DNA from: Paracoccus sp. DMF-8 | Lineage (GTDB): Bacteria > Pseudomonadota > Alphaproteobacteria > Rhodobacterales > Rhodobacteraceae | Assembly: GCF_029309835.1 (NCBI RefSeq) | Contig: NZ_JARJHL010000010.1 | Location: forward strand, 434,001 to 498,000 | Length of the DNA stretch: 64,000 nt | Reading direction: 5' to 3' | Part shown: one piece after another, positions 52,561-63,391 of the stretch | Layout of the letters: every line of letters begins with the position of its first letter | Position numbering within the stretch: the stretch's first letter is position 1 | The notes under the pieces: model-generated | What the model saw: only the letters and a program-made list of their open reading frames with translations | Told to the model about the DNA's origin: nothing | Database searches by the model: none | Made by a program: the position numbers and the translations under genes

Positions 52561-53471
52561 TCCTTGGGGAAATCCTACCGGCGCGGCGCCTGCATTCGGT
52601 GGTGACTGCATCCAAGGAGACGGGAGTGCCTCGCGACAGATTGCGTGCGATGCTGGCAACGAATGGGTATGTGACGCCGCGCGGCCAGGGCACCTTTGCG
52701 GCTTGGGAGTTGTTCGACGCGGACAAAGCTAAGGACTTCCTGACAAGTGCTGCAAAGGCGGTCACGCTAAAGGATATCTTGGTGCTCTTGAACATGTCCA
52801 AGTCTCAGGTCGATACCCTGCGCGCGGCGGGGTTCCTGAAGCCCAGTTTCGAGGGCGAGGGCTTGGCCCCGCTTTGGGATCCGGACGAGGCACAGGCGTT
52901 TTTGTCTGGCTTTCTGCATGATGCGATTCAGGTATCGAACGGCGATCCGGAATGGGAGCAGGTGAGTGCTGCAGGATTGCGGCTTCGTGTGCCGCCTGGC
53001 GAAATCCTTCAGATGCGCCTCGATGGACGTCTCGCGCGCCTCGGCCAGCTAAGGGGGGCAGCCGGGTATAGAAGCCTTATGGTGAATACGAACGACCTGA
53101 TTGACGCGCGCACAGGCACAGACGATCTTCTGAATATGGAAACCTTTGCGAAAGCCATTGGACTGCGCTGGCCAGCAGCCCGTCGGCTGGTCATGTTAGG
53201 GCTGACCCCGTCGACGGAGTTGCGAAACCCGGCTTCGGGGGCGATGCAGCGATACATCACGCCGGCGGACCTTCGTGCTTTCCATCAGCGATATGCGACA
53301 CTGTTGACCCTCTCTGCCGAGCTTGGCCGAGCGTGGCAGGGGGTTAGCCATCTGCTGAAGGTCAAGCGGGTGCCCCGGGTTCAGGTCGACGGAAGGGACT
53401 TCGGCCAGCTATATGCACGCAAGGACTTGGAGGATGTGTTACGGGCAGCAATGTTGACCCTACCGCCGTAG
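52561..53471 (+). pseudogene. C-terminal part of a TniQ-like transposition protein
   Basis: From about VLGEILPARRLHSVVTASKE the frame becomes the repeat-rich C-terminus of rhodobacterial TniQ proteins. It consists of successive helix-turn-helix modules (VPRDRLRAMLATNGYV, VTLKDILVLLNMSKSQVDTL, NMETFAKAIGLRWPAARRLV, TPADLRAFHQRYATLLTLSA) ending at 53471. TniQ helps Tn7/Tn5053-type transposases choose targets. The N-terminal zinc-containing half is missing and it is fused in frame to the helicase remnant. The junction near 52560 is a recombination breakpoint. Confidence 0.6.
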
Positions 53472-53780
53472 TCGCGAAAGCCCCATAGCTGACATTGGGC
53501 AGCTCAGCAGCGCTTGCACCATAGGGTCGATCAAAGTTGCCGTTGGCCAAAAAATCGGGGCAACGCATCGGCAGGCCTAAGCGCTTGTCACATGGCATGT
53601 CGCCGATTTGTTCTGACAATGAGCTGCCAGTCGCATCGTGCTGGCTGGCCAAGTAGGACGCGCGCACCCGATCACCTGACTGAAAGAACAACTTGCCCGG
53701 CGAATTGTGCCACGGCTACGTCAACAAAACCGATCTGCGAACTTTTCCCATTTTACAGTAACGATCTGCTTGGAGCAATT

Positions 53781-56129
53781 ATGCCCGATACCGGCCCTTC
53801 CCGCCTACTTTCATTTGATGCGCCCTCGGTGCTTGATCTCCGTGCAGGGCAAATCCAGGCGCTCTTTGCAGCCAGCGTCAGCGACCCCGATGGCGTCCAG
53901 CAGGTCACGGTTTATTTCGACCGCCCCTTGGCCACGGAAACCGGGGCCTATGCGTTCCAGATCATTCATGGCTGGGGCGGTGATTGGGAAGATGGCAGCC
54001 ACAGTTACACGGCTCAGATCCTGCCGCATAATATCGGCGGCACGCTGAACATTACCCACGTCGAAGTCAGCGACAATCTTGGCAATCGCACCACGATTTC
54101 GGGCGAAACCTTGCGGGATATGGGCGTTGATACCTCGATCATTGTTCGCAGCATTGATCCCGACACCACGGCCCCCGAGTTGACCTCATTGCACCTGCCC
54201 GATCGCGTGGATCTGCGAGATGGCAATGTCATGGCTGAGTTTGTGGCCGTTGGCAGCGATACAAATCAGGTGAGCGATATCGCAATCATATTCGACCGAG
54301 ATATTACGGTTCGTTACGGCACCGTCGGCAGCTACAGCTTTAATAACGTGACCTTTTCCCCCGGCGAAGTGAATGGCAGTGCATTTCGGGAAATCATCGC
54401 CGCAAACCACTCTGGCACCGTCGATGTCGAGCAGATCTGGATCACCGACGAATATGGCAATCGGCGGGTCTATACGAATGACCAACTGCGCGAACTGGGC
54501 TTTGACACCTCGTTTGAGTTGGTCGGCACTCGAGCTCCCACACCAACGACCTATGTCGCGGCACTGCCCGACACGATTACGCTGCGCGAAGGGCAGACGG
54601 CCAATCTGGCGCTGAACTTTGTCGGCATGACCAACCACTGGGTCAACTATAGCTACTACACCACCACCTCGGGCGGCACGGCAGGTGCGGGCGACATCGG
54701 GGCGACGTCGGGCAATGGCTATCTTAGCGTCGCCTCGACCATGCCGACGACGCGCCAGCAAAGCTTCACCATCTCGGCGACACGCGACGGGGTGATGGAG
54801 GCGACAGAAACCGCCTATCTGGTGATTGAACTTAGCGGCAACATGACCTTCCCGGACGGTGGCACCATGCAGGTCGTCGAGATCCGGGTAACCGATGACA
54901 ACCGTATCACTGGCGGCGCAGGTCGCGACGTGCTTTACGGCACAAGTGGGGTGGATACGCTGACCGGCGGTGCGGGCGATGATATCTACCATGTCACGCC
55001 GGGAGATTTGGTATTCGAGACCGCTGATGGTGGCATCGATACGGTTCATAGCTCGTTTAACCGCGCGATCGAGGCCAACGTGGAAAACCTGACCCTGACT
55101 GGTTCGGGTCATATCAACGGCAGCGGCAATATCTTAGCTAACCTGCTTGTCGGCAACACCGGAAACAATGTCCTGAACGGCGGGATTGGTGCCGACACTA
55201 TGCGGGGTGGTTCAGGGAACGATACCTACGTTGTGGAGAATTTTGGCGATGTTGTGATCGAGGGCGGGAATGCAGGAACTGACCGCGTTCTGTCGGCGAT
55301 CAACTATACATTGGGCGCACATGTCGAAAACCTGACCTTGACCGGCACTGCGAACCTGAATGGCACTGGAAATTCGTTGGCCAACCAAATATCGGGGAAT
55401 GCCGGAAACAACATCCTGAATGGCGGGCTGGGTGCCGATATCATGCAGGGTGGCGCCGGCAACGACACCTATATCGTGGACAATATTGGTGACCGTGTGC
55501 TTGAGGGGCTTAATGCGGGCGTCGACCGCGTGCAATCCTCGGTCAGCTTCACTTTGGGAGCGAATGTCGAGAATCTGACGCTGACTGGCATGGCTCATCT
55601 CAATGGCACTGGGAATGCGCTGGCCAACCAGATCGTTGGCAATGCCGGGAGCAACCTGATCTACGCAGGATTGGGAAATGATAATGTTCAGGGCGGTGCG
55701 GGCAATGACACGCTGCATGGCGGACTGGGAAATGACATCCTGATCGGCGGTGCCGGCGCGGATCGTATTATCGGCGGGCATGGCGCAGATCGCATGACCG
55801 GCTCAGCGGGCGCAGATATGTTTGTGTTCCAAACGCTTGCGGACTCGACTACAGCCGTATCCGGCCGGGATGTCATCACGGACTTCAATTTCGCCCAAGG
55901 CGACCGTATTGACCTGAGCGCATTGGACGCCCGCACCACCGTTGCTGGAAATCAGGCGTTCAGCTTTATCGGCACCGGCGGCTTTACTGGAAATGCCGGT
56001 GAGTTGGCATATCGTAGTGTTGCGGGGGGCACCCTTATCGTGGCCGATGTGAATGGCGATCGCATAACGGATCTGGCGATCTTGTTGGACGACAGCCTAA
56101 AACTTAATGCCAACAGCTTTATTCTCTGA
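53781..56129 (+). CDS. Secreted RTX calcium-binding repeat protein
   Basis: A 782-aa protein without a classical signal peptide, expected to leave through a type I secretion system via its C-terminus. ATG 53781 has GGAG seven bases upstream. The N-terminal 250 residues hold two similar domains (VSDPDGVQQVTVYFDRPLAT; GSDTNQVSDIAIIFDRDITV). A Calx-beta-like domain follows (DTITLREGQTANLALNFVGM). Residues from about 375 contain RTX nonapeptides (GGAGRDVLYGTSGVDTLTGG) and two and a half 81-residue repeats starting VENLTLTG. The end is a typical RTX tail (VITDFNFAQGDRIDLSALDA). No T1SS genes are nearby. Confidence 0.8.
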   Translation: MPDTGPSRLLSFDAPSVLDLRAGQIQALFAASVSDPDGVQQVTVYFDRPLATETGAYAFQIIHGWGGDWEDGSHSYTAQILPHNIGGTLNITHVEVSDNLGNRTTISGETLRDMGVDTSIIVRSIDPDTTAPELTSLHLPDRVDLRDGNVMAEFVAVGSDTNQVSDIAIIFDRDITVRYGTVGSYSFNNVTFSPGEVNGSAFREIIAANHSGTVDVEQIWITDEYGNRRVYTNDQLRELGFDTSFELVGTRAPTPTTYVAALPDTITLREGQTANLALNFVGMTNHWVNYSYYTTTSGGTAGAGDIGATSGNGYLSVASTMPTTRQQSFTISATRDGVMEATETAYLVIELSGNMTFPDGGTMQVVEIRVTDDNRITGGAGRDVLYGTSGVDTLTGGAGDDIYHVTPGDLVFETADGGIDTVHSSFNRAIEANVENLTLTGSGHINGSGNILANLLVGNTGNNVLNGGIGADTMRGGSGNDTYVVENFGDVVIEGGNAGTDRVLSAINYTLGAHVENLTLTGTANLNGTGNSLANQISGNAGNNILNGGLGADIMQGGAGNDTYIVDNIGDRVLEGLNAGVDRVQSSVSFTLGANVENLTLTGMAHLNGTGNALANQIVGNAGSNLIYAGLGNDNVQGGAGNDTLHGGLGNDILIGGAGADRIIGGHGADRMTGSAGADMFVFQTLADSTTAVSGRDVITDFNFAQGDRIDLSALDARTTVAGNQAFSFIGTGGFTGNAGELAYRSVAGGTLIVADVNGDRITDLAILLDDSLKLNANSFIL
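55080..55808 (+). repeat. 81-codon tandem repeats in the RTX gene
   Basis: VENLTLTG starts at 55080, 55323 and 55566, exactly 243 bases apart. Each unit has a LNGxGNxLANxxxGNxGNN stretch, a GGxGADxMxGGxGNDTY calcium nonapeptide stretch and a DRVxSxxxxTLGAx ending. The third unit diverges after about 40 residues into more nonapeptides. Confidence 0.8.
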
Positions 56130-56622
56130 GATAAGCAGGGGCACCTGGTTGCAGGTGTCCTTCTGCTCGCAGATCCCATTGGGGCTGGCGGTGCGCCCGG
56201 CGCATCAGCGTCAGGGATCATTCGGATCGCCGCACTAGCGTCAGGATGCATTGATTTCCGTTTTTTCTGCGTGGTTCACGGCTTCGAAAACGGACAGAGC
56301 TACTCCCCGCTCCTTGGACAGATTTCGGGGATATTTAAGCTACTGCCTGTGTCTGCCGGTCGGTTTCGATCCTGTTGAAGTAGACCACGGCGGGGGGCAA
56401 CCCGCCATGGGCACCCGAGCCTTGAAGCCCGCGTCATGGTTCCTGCGTTTCCGCATCCCTGATCTCCTCGTCATTGGAGACCAGCAAACGTCAGATCGTA
56501 GCTTCCGTCACTGTCCGATTTCCGGGGAGTAGCTCAACGAGCCGGGCGAGATCTGTGTCCTTGGATGCTTTTGGATGTGACTGCGACGGGAACTATCCCC
56601 ACGGACATTATTACCGCACCTG
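56130..56622. other. 493-base gap with terminator-like hairpin and IS end remnants
   Basis: A hairpin (CACCTG/CAGGTG core, 56139-56160) followed by TTCT may end the RTX transcript. At about 56241-56300 the sequence ATTGATTTCCG ... GTGGTTCACGGCTTCGAAAA closely resembles the right-hand end of the IS427-like elements, so it is a leftover of a related IS. No gene is supported. Confidence 0.5.
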
Positions 56623-57378
56623 TTGCAAGTGCCTGAGGTTGAGGTTCGCGCGGCACTGAAAGTTGGTGATCGATCTTCATCGGGATGGACGCTGATTGAT
56701 CGCGCTGAGGCGCGGGCAGCGTTCCCGCAGGGGCTGAACGAATCCGATTTCCTGCAGGCCATGTCGTTGAGGGCGGACCAGTTTGCACAGGCGCGGGATG
56801 CGGGGCTGTTCGAGCGCACTGATAACCTGCGCTGGAGCGCTTGGGCCGCACAGGACCTTGTCGATGATTTGCTACTCGGTGCCGAGCCGATCTACGTCGC
56901 CATGCATGATTGGTGCAGCTTGTCCGAGGCTGCTGTTCGGTTGCGAACGACCTTTCCCGACCTCGTTGAAGATATTCGATCAGGACGTATGGTGCGGGTA
57001 GGAAAATATCTCCAACGGTCGGGTTTTGCTGCGGTCTTGGTGAATCTCGGGCATGTCGGACAGGAACGCGAGACGACTTCGTTGGATGCCTTTGCCTATT
57101 TCCAAGGGTTACGGCCGAGCGAGCTCCTGACCTTTGTTCGCCGAAATGACCTGTCGTGCCAGCAGGTGCGCGGGCCGCGAGGCGGGGCGCAGCTGCGGAT
57201 GAGCGCCGCCGACCGTGAGGCATTCTACGCTCGGTTCATCAGTTTTCGCCCTCTGGGCGTTGCAGCACGCCTGGGGTGGAGCGAGCTTCGAGCACGGCTG
57301 GACGCCGGCGGAATACGCCCGACGGGCGGCAGCGCGAAGATCTATTCCCGCGCTGACATCGCCGATCTGCTCATTTAA
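56623..57378 (+). pseudogene. Second TniQ-like C-terminal fragment
   Basis: About 251 codons of the same repeat-type C-terminus as at 52561 but a different sequence: WCSLSEAAVRLRTTFPDLVE, DAFAYFQGLRPSELLTFVRR, SFRPLGVAARLGWSELRARL, ending RADIADLLI. The apparent TTG start lacks a ribosome binding site, and the typical N-terminal half of TniQ is missing, so I regard it as 5'-truncated. Together with the piece at 52561 it brackets the RTX gene. It might still be translated as a DNA-binding protein. Confidence 0.5.
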
Positions 57379-57468
57379 ATCAGCGCCCTGCGCGGATTTC
57401 GCTTGACGCCTTTGCGCATGCTATTGCTTGCGTTTGCGCATGTTTCCCCTTTTTTGGCATTCTGGCTA

Positions 57469-58751
<1,283 letters not shown>

Positions 58752-58755
<4 letters not shown>

Positions 58756-59519
58756 GGGTATTTCTGTGATGAAGAAACCGGGGTCGTGAGCCTTGTGATC
58801 AGCTCGGCGGCGGTCAGGGCCGCGATGATTTCGGGGCGCTTGTCGAGGCAGGGTTTGGCACGGTCGGGACCTGCGCCGATGGGGCAGGTCAGGCGGCCCG
58901 GGTCGATGCCGTTTTCACGGGCGAAGCGAATGAATTTGGCGCGTTTGGTCATGCTGCCGATCATGCCGATATAGGGGGCGTCGGGGCGTTTCAGGGCCTC
59001 GACGCCCAGCAGGAAATCCAGCGCGTGGTCATGGGTCAGGATGACATAGGCGCTGCCCTGGGGGGCGGTGCGGATTTCTGCTTCCGGCAGGGGGGTCAGG
59101 CGGGTCGCGAGGTTCGTGGTCGCGAGATTAGGGGCCTGGGCCAGTTCATCCGCGCGCTGGTCGATCAGGATCGGTTGCACCGGCAGCAGGGACAGGGCGC
59201 GGGCCAGCGCACGGCCGACATGGCCCGCGCCGAAGATCAGGACATGGGGCCTTTCCGGTTCGGGTGGGGTCGCCTCGACATCCGACAGTTCAAGCCGCAC
59301 CCTTCCGCCGCAGCATTGGCCGATTTCGGGGCCAAGCGGCACATCCATTTCGGCGCGGGTTTCGCCCTTGCTGATCATGGTGCGGGCGCGGTCGATGGCC
59401 ATGTATTCCAGTTGGCCGCCGCCGATGGTGCCGCGCGTGCCGTGTTCCGTCACCACCATCCAGGCTCCCGCGTCGCGGGGTGCCGAACCCCTTGCCGAGG
59501 ACACCGTGACCAGAATCAT
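58752..59519 (-). CDS. xdhC: Xanthine dehydrogenase accessory protein XdhC
   Basis: A 255-aa factor that binds molybdenum cofactor, protects it during sulfuration and inserts it into xanthine dehydrogenase. The N-terminal block is VTVSSARGSAPRDAGAWMVV and GTIGGGQLEYMAI, then the LGPEIGQCCGGRVRL Cys pair. A Rossmann half follows (VLIFGAGHVGRALARALSLL) and the family end IGMIGSMTKRAKFIR. It overlaps both xdhB and guaD by four bases. Confidence 0.9.
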
Positions 59520-61819
59520 CCGCGCAGCCTTTCGATGGCCATCAGCACGCGTTCGGGCGTGGCGGGGGCATCAAGGCGCGGGCAGGTGCGGTAGTCGTCG
59601 AAAGAGGCGACCGCCATGCCCAGAGCCTCGAAAACCGAGATGCCAAGGACAAAGGGCGGCTCGCCCACGGCCTTGGACCGTTTGATTGAATTTTCGCGGT
59701 TCACCGACCAGTCGGCCAGATTGACGTTGAAGATCTTGGGCCGGTCGGAGGCCAGCGGGATCTTGTAGGTCGAGGGCGCATTGGTGCGCAACCGGCCCTT
59801 GGCATCCCACCACAGTTCTTCGCAGGTCAGCCAGCCGGTGCCCTGGACAAAGGCGCCTTCGACCTGGCCCTTGTCGAGGATCGGGTTCAGGCTGCGGCCC
59901 ACGTCATGCAGCACATCGGCGCGTTCGATGACATATTCGCCGGTCAGCGTATCGACCGAAACCTCGGAACAGGCGGCGCCATAGGCAAAGTAATAGAACG
60001 GCCTGCCGCGTCCGGTGGTGCGGTCCCAGTGGATTTTCGGGGTCTTGTAAAAGCCTGCGGCCGACAGCTGGATGCGGGCCATATAGGCCGATTTGATGAA
60101 TTCGGCGAAGGTCATTTCCGTGTCGCCGATGCGGGTGATTTCGCCGATGGTGACCTGATCGGGGGTGACGCCATGGCTTTCGGCGGCAAAGGCGGTCAGC
60201 CGCGCCAGCAGTTGTTCGCAGGCGTTCAGCGCCGCCATCCCGTTCAGGTCCGTCCCCGAGGACGCCGCCGTGGCCGAGGTGTTCGGCACCTTTTCGGTGG
60301 TCGTCTTGGTGATCTTGATGCGGTCGATCGGGACCCGCATCGCTTCGGCCACGACCTGGGCGACCTTGGTGTTCAGGCCCTGACCCATTTCGGTGCCGCC
60401 GTGGTTCAGGTGGATCGAGCCGTCGCTGTAGATATGGATCAGCGCGCCCGCCTGATTATACCATGTCGCGGTAAAGCTGATGCCGAATTTGACCGGGGTA
60501 ATCGCGATGCCCTTGCGGATCGTGCCGCCTTTGGCGTTCCAGTCCAGCACGGCCTGACGGCGGGCGTGATAGTCGGAACTGGCCTCCAGTTCATCAAAGA
60601 TCCGGGGCAGGATCTGATCCTCGACCTCTTGATGATAAGGGGTGAGCTGGCCGTTTTCGTAAAGGTTCAGTTTCCGGATTTCCAGGGGGTCGCGGCCAAG
60701 CGCATAGCCGATTTCCTCAACCATGCGTTCGGCGGCGATGATGCCCTGCGGGCCGCCAAAGCCGCGGAATGCGGTGTTCGATACCGTATTCGTCTTCATC
60801 GGATGGCTGCGCAACTCGACATCGGGGTAGTAACAGGCGTTGTCGGCATGGAACAGCGCGCGGTCGGTCACCGGGCCGGACAGATCCGCCGAAAAGCCGC
60901 AGCGGGCATACCAGTCGCCTTCGACGGCCAGAATCCGGCCGTTGTCGTCAAAGCCCACCTTGTAGTCGATGACGAAATCATGGCGCTTGCCGGTCGCTTC
61001 CATGTCGTCGTCGCGGTCGGGGCGGAATTTCACGGCGCGGTGCAGTTTCTTGGCGGCGATGGCGGCGCAGCAGGCGAACAGGTTCATCTGCGTTTCCTTG
61101 CCGCCGAAGCCGCCGCCCATGCGGCGCACGTTCACGACGACCGCGCTGGAAGGCGCGTTCAGCGCATGGGCGACCATATGCTGCACCTCGGTCGGGTGCT
61201 GGGTCGAGACATTGATGATGACCTCGTCGTCTTCGCCCGGAATGGCCATGGCGATCTGGCCTTCGAGGTAGAAGTGATCCTGCCCGCCGACGTGAAAGCG
61301 GCCCTCGATCACGCGGGGGGCTGTGGCCATGGCGGGTGCGACATCGCCGCGTTTCAGGGTCAGGGGCGCGGTGACATAGCCCATGCCCGCATCGCGCGCG
61401 GCAATCGGGTCCAGCGCATGGGGCAGGGGTTCGTATTCGATATCGGCCAGCGCCGCCGCGCGGCGGGCCTGATCGCGGGTTTCGGCGATGACGGCGAACA
61501 TCGGCTGGCCCCAGAACTGGACCAGACCGGGCGCAAAAATCGGATCGTCATGCAGGCCCGTCGGGCTGACGTCGTTTGCGCCGGGAATGTCATCCGCCGT
61601 CATCACCATGACGACGCCGGGGGCGTTGCGCACCGGGTCCAGATCCATCCGTGTGATCTTGCCATGGGCGCATTGCGACAGGCCAAGCGCGCCATGCAGG
61701 GTGCCCACGGGTTCCAGCAGGTCGTCGGTATATTCGGCGCGGCCGGTCACATGCTTGATCGCTGAATCATGCTGGATCGGGCTATGTGCCGCGCCCCTGA
61801 TTTCCACATCCTGTTTCAT
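59516..61819 (-). CDS. xdhB: Xanthine dehydrogenase molybdopterin-binding subunit
   Basis: A 767-aa large subunit carrying the molybdenum cofactor where xanthine or hypoxanthine is hydroxylated. Visible motifs are AIKHVTGRAEYTDDLLEP at the start, the cofactor-binding GGFGGKETQ, the FRGFGGPQG block with the substrate-orienting Arg, and the catalytic Glu720 in KAVGEPPFVLG near the end. Length is normal. It lies 11 bases after xdhA and overlaps xdhC by four bases. Confidence 0.9.
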   Translation of the reverse strand: MKQDVEIRGAAHSPIQHDSAIKHVTGRAEYTDDLLEPVGTLHGALGLSQCAHGKITRMDLDPVRNAPGVVMVMTADDIPGANDVSPTGLHDDPIFAPGLVQFWGQPMFAVIAETRDQARRAAALADIEYEPLPHALDPIAARDAGMGYVTAPLTLKRGDVAPAMATAPRVIEGRFHVGGQDHFYLEGQIAMAIPGEDDEVIINVSTQHPTEVQHMVAHALNAPSSAVVVNVRRMGGGFGGKETQMNLFACCAAIAAKKLHRAVKFRPDRDDDMEATGKRHDFVIDYKVGFDDNGRILAVEGDWYARCGFSADLSGPVTDRALFHADNACYYPDVELRSHPMKTNTVSNTAFRGFGGPQGIIAAERMVEEIGYALGRDPLEIRKLNLYENGQLTPYHQEVEDQILPRIFDELEASSDYHARRQAVLDWNAKGGTIRKGIAITPVKFGISFTATWYNQAGALIHIYSDGSIHLNHGGTEMGQGLNTKVAQVVAEAMRVPIDRIKITKTTTEKVPNTSATAASSGTDLNGMAALNACEQLLARLTAFAAESHGVTPDQVTIGEITRIGDTEMTFAEFIKSAYMARIQLSAAGFYKTPKIHWDRTTGRGRPFYYFAYGAACSEVSVDTLTGEYVIERADVLHDVGRSLNPILDKGQVEGAFVQGTGWLTCEELWWDAKGRLRTNAPSTYKIPLASDRPKIFNVNLADWSVNRENSIKRSKAVGEPPFVLGISVFEALGMAVASFDDYRTCPRLDAPATPERVLMAIERLRG

Positions 61820-61830
61820 GTCGGTGATCC

Positions 61831-63276
61831 TTATACGGCGCGATCGAGGCGATGGGTGCCGCCGGCCTGTTCCAGCCAGAAGCGGCGGATCAGGTTTCCG
61901 GCCAGCCTGCGGCGATAATCGGCGCTGGCCCGCCAGTCGGACAGGGGTTGAAAGTCGCTTTCGGCGGCGATGGCTGCGGCCTCGAACGTGGCACGGGTGA
62001 AGGGCTGGCCGATCAGCGCGGCCTCGGCGCCCGAGGCGCGCTTGGGCGTCCCCGCCATGCCGCCATAGGCCAGCCGCGCATCCCGGATCACGCCGCCATC
62101 GACGCGGATGCGGAATGCCGCTGCGGTGGCGGTGATGTCGGAATGGGCGCGTTTGCTGACCTTATAGGCCGCGATCAGATCGGTTTGCGGCAGCGGGATG
62201 CGGATCGATTCGACGAATTCGCCGGGGTTCCGGTCCTGCTTGCCATATTCGATGAAATAATCCTGCAAGGCGACATCGCGGCGCCCCGCCGTGCTGCGCA
62301 ACGTCACCGTGCCGCCAAGCGCGATCAGCAGGGGCGGCGTTTCCCCGATGGGCGAGCCATTGGCGACATTGCCGCCGATGGTGCCCGCATTCCTGACCTG
62401 CCAACCCGCGATGCGCTGCCAATAATCCAGCACCTGCGGGAAATCGGCGGCAATATGGGGTTCGAATTCCGAATAGGTGACGCCCGCGCCGATGGTATAC
62501 CCGTCGGCGTCGCGGGTGATCCCTTTCAGATCCGCCAGATGGCCGATGAACACGGCGGGCGAGATCTTGCGCATCATCTTGGTCACCCACAGCCCGACGT
62601 CGGTCGCGCCCGCGATGATCGTGGCTTTCGGGTTTTCGGCCAGCACAGCCGCCAGATCGGCGGCATCGGCGGGCAGGATCGCGCGTTCGTCGCCGCGCGC
62701 GGTTTCGACACGCTCGCGCGGGATCGCGGTCAGAAAGGCCGTCACGCTGTCGCGTTCGCGGGCCAGCGCATCCATTGCCTGACCGCCCGCCTCGGCCGCG
62801 GCCAGCGCCGCCTTGACGATCGGCTCATAGCCCGTGCAGCGGCACAGGTTGCCCTGCAGCGCGGTTTCGATTTCGACCACCGAAGGGCGCGCGTTCTGCA
62901 TCCACAGCCCATAAAGCGACATGACAAAGCCCGGCGTGCAGAAACCGCATTGGCTGCCGTGCTGTTCGATCATCGCCTGCTGGACCGGGTGCAGCCCGCC
63001 ATTCGTGCCGCGCAGATGTTCGACGGTGACGACATGGCAGCCGTGGCAGGTCGCCAGAAAGCGGATGCAGGCGTTGATCGGTTCATAGCGCAGCGCGCCG
63101 TCATGCAGGCGGCCGACCAGAACGGTGCAGGCGCCGCAGTCGCCTTCGGCGCAGCCTTCCTTGGTGCCATGCATCCGGCGATTCAGGCGGATGAAATCCA
63201 GCAGCGTGTCCGAGGCGCCGACCTCGGTCAGGCGGATTTCAGTGTCGTTCAGCAGAAATTTCAGTTCGGATGCCAT
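61831..63276 (-). CDS. xdhA: Xanthine dehydrogenase Fe-S/FAD subunit
   Basis: A 481-aa small subunit. The N-terminal plant-type [2Fe-2S] ligands are Cys42, Cys47, Cys50 and Cys70 (GCAEGDCGAC). The second cluster uses Cys110, Cys113, Cys145 and Cys147 (QCGFCTPGF; NLCRCTGY). The FAD domain follows (TIIAGATDVGLWVTKMMR; TIGGNVANGSPIGETPPLLI). It passes electrons from the molybdenum site to NAD. First gene of the operon, divergent from a LysR gene across 115 bases. Confidence 0.9.
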   Translation of the reverse strand: MASELKFLLNDTEIRLTEVGASDTLLDFIRLNRRMHGTKEGCAEGDCGACTVLVGRLHDGALRYEPINACIRFLATCHGCHVVTVEHLRGTNGGLHPVQQAMIEQHGSQCGFCTPGFVMSLYGLWMQNARPSVVEIETALQGNLCRCTGYEPIVKAALAAAEAGGQAMDALARERDSVTAFLTAIPRERVETARGDERAILPADAADLAAVLAENPKATIIAGATDVGLWVTKMMRKISPAVFIGHLADLKGITRDADGYTIGAGVTYSEFEPHIAADFPQVLDYWQRIAGWQVRNAGTIGGNVANGSPIGETPPLLIALGGTVTLRSTAGRRDVALQDYFIEYGKQDRNPGEFVESIRIPLPQTDLIAAYKVSKRAHSDITATAAAFRIRVDGGVIRDARLAYGGMAGTPKRASGAEAALIGQPFTRATFEAAAIAAESDFQPLSDWRASADYRRRLAGNLIRRFWLEQAGGTHRLDRAV

Positions 63277-63391
63277 TCCGTCCTCGCGTCCTCGGGCTGG
63301 GTAGGATGAAGCTTAGCGTGATTTTTCTTTTGCGGAATTCCCGAATGAGCATAAGACTTTTCACGAAGCGTTGAAAGTCTGGGGGGATCCA

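Noticed and set aside
51624..53471. A genuine intact helicase gene
   Set aside because: It lacks a Walker A motif and the second helicase lobe, and the C-terminal half is TniQ-like; it is a chimera of fragments.
59906..61765. 619-codon plus-strand frame opposite xdhB
   Set aside because: Shadow of xdhB; its composition is typical of reverse-complement frames of high-GC genes.
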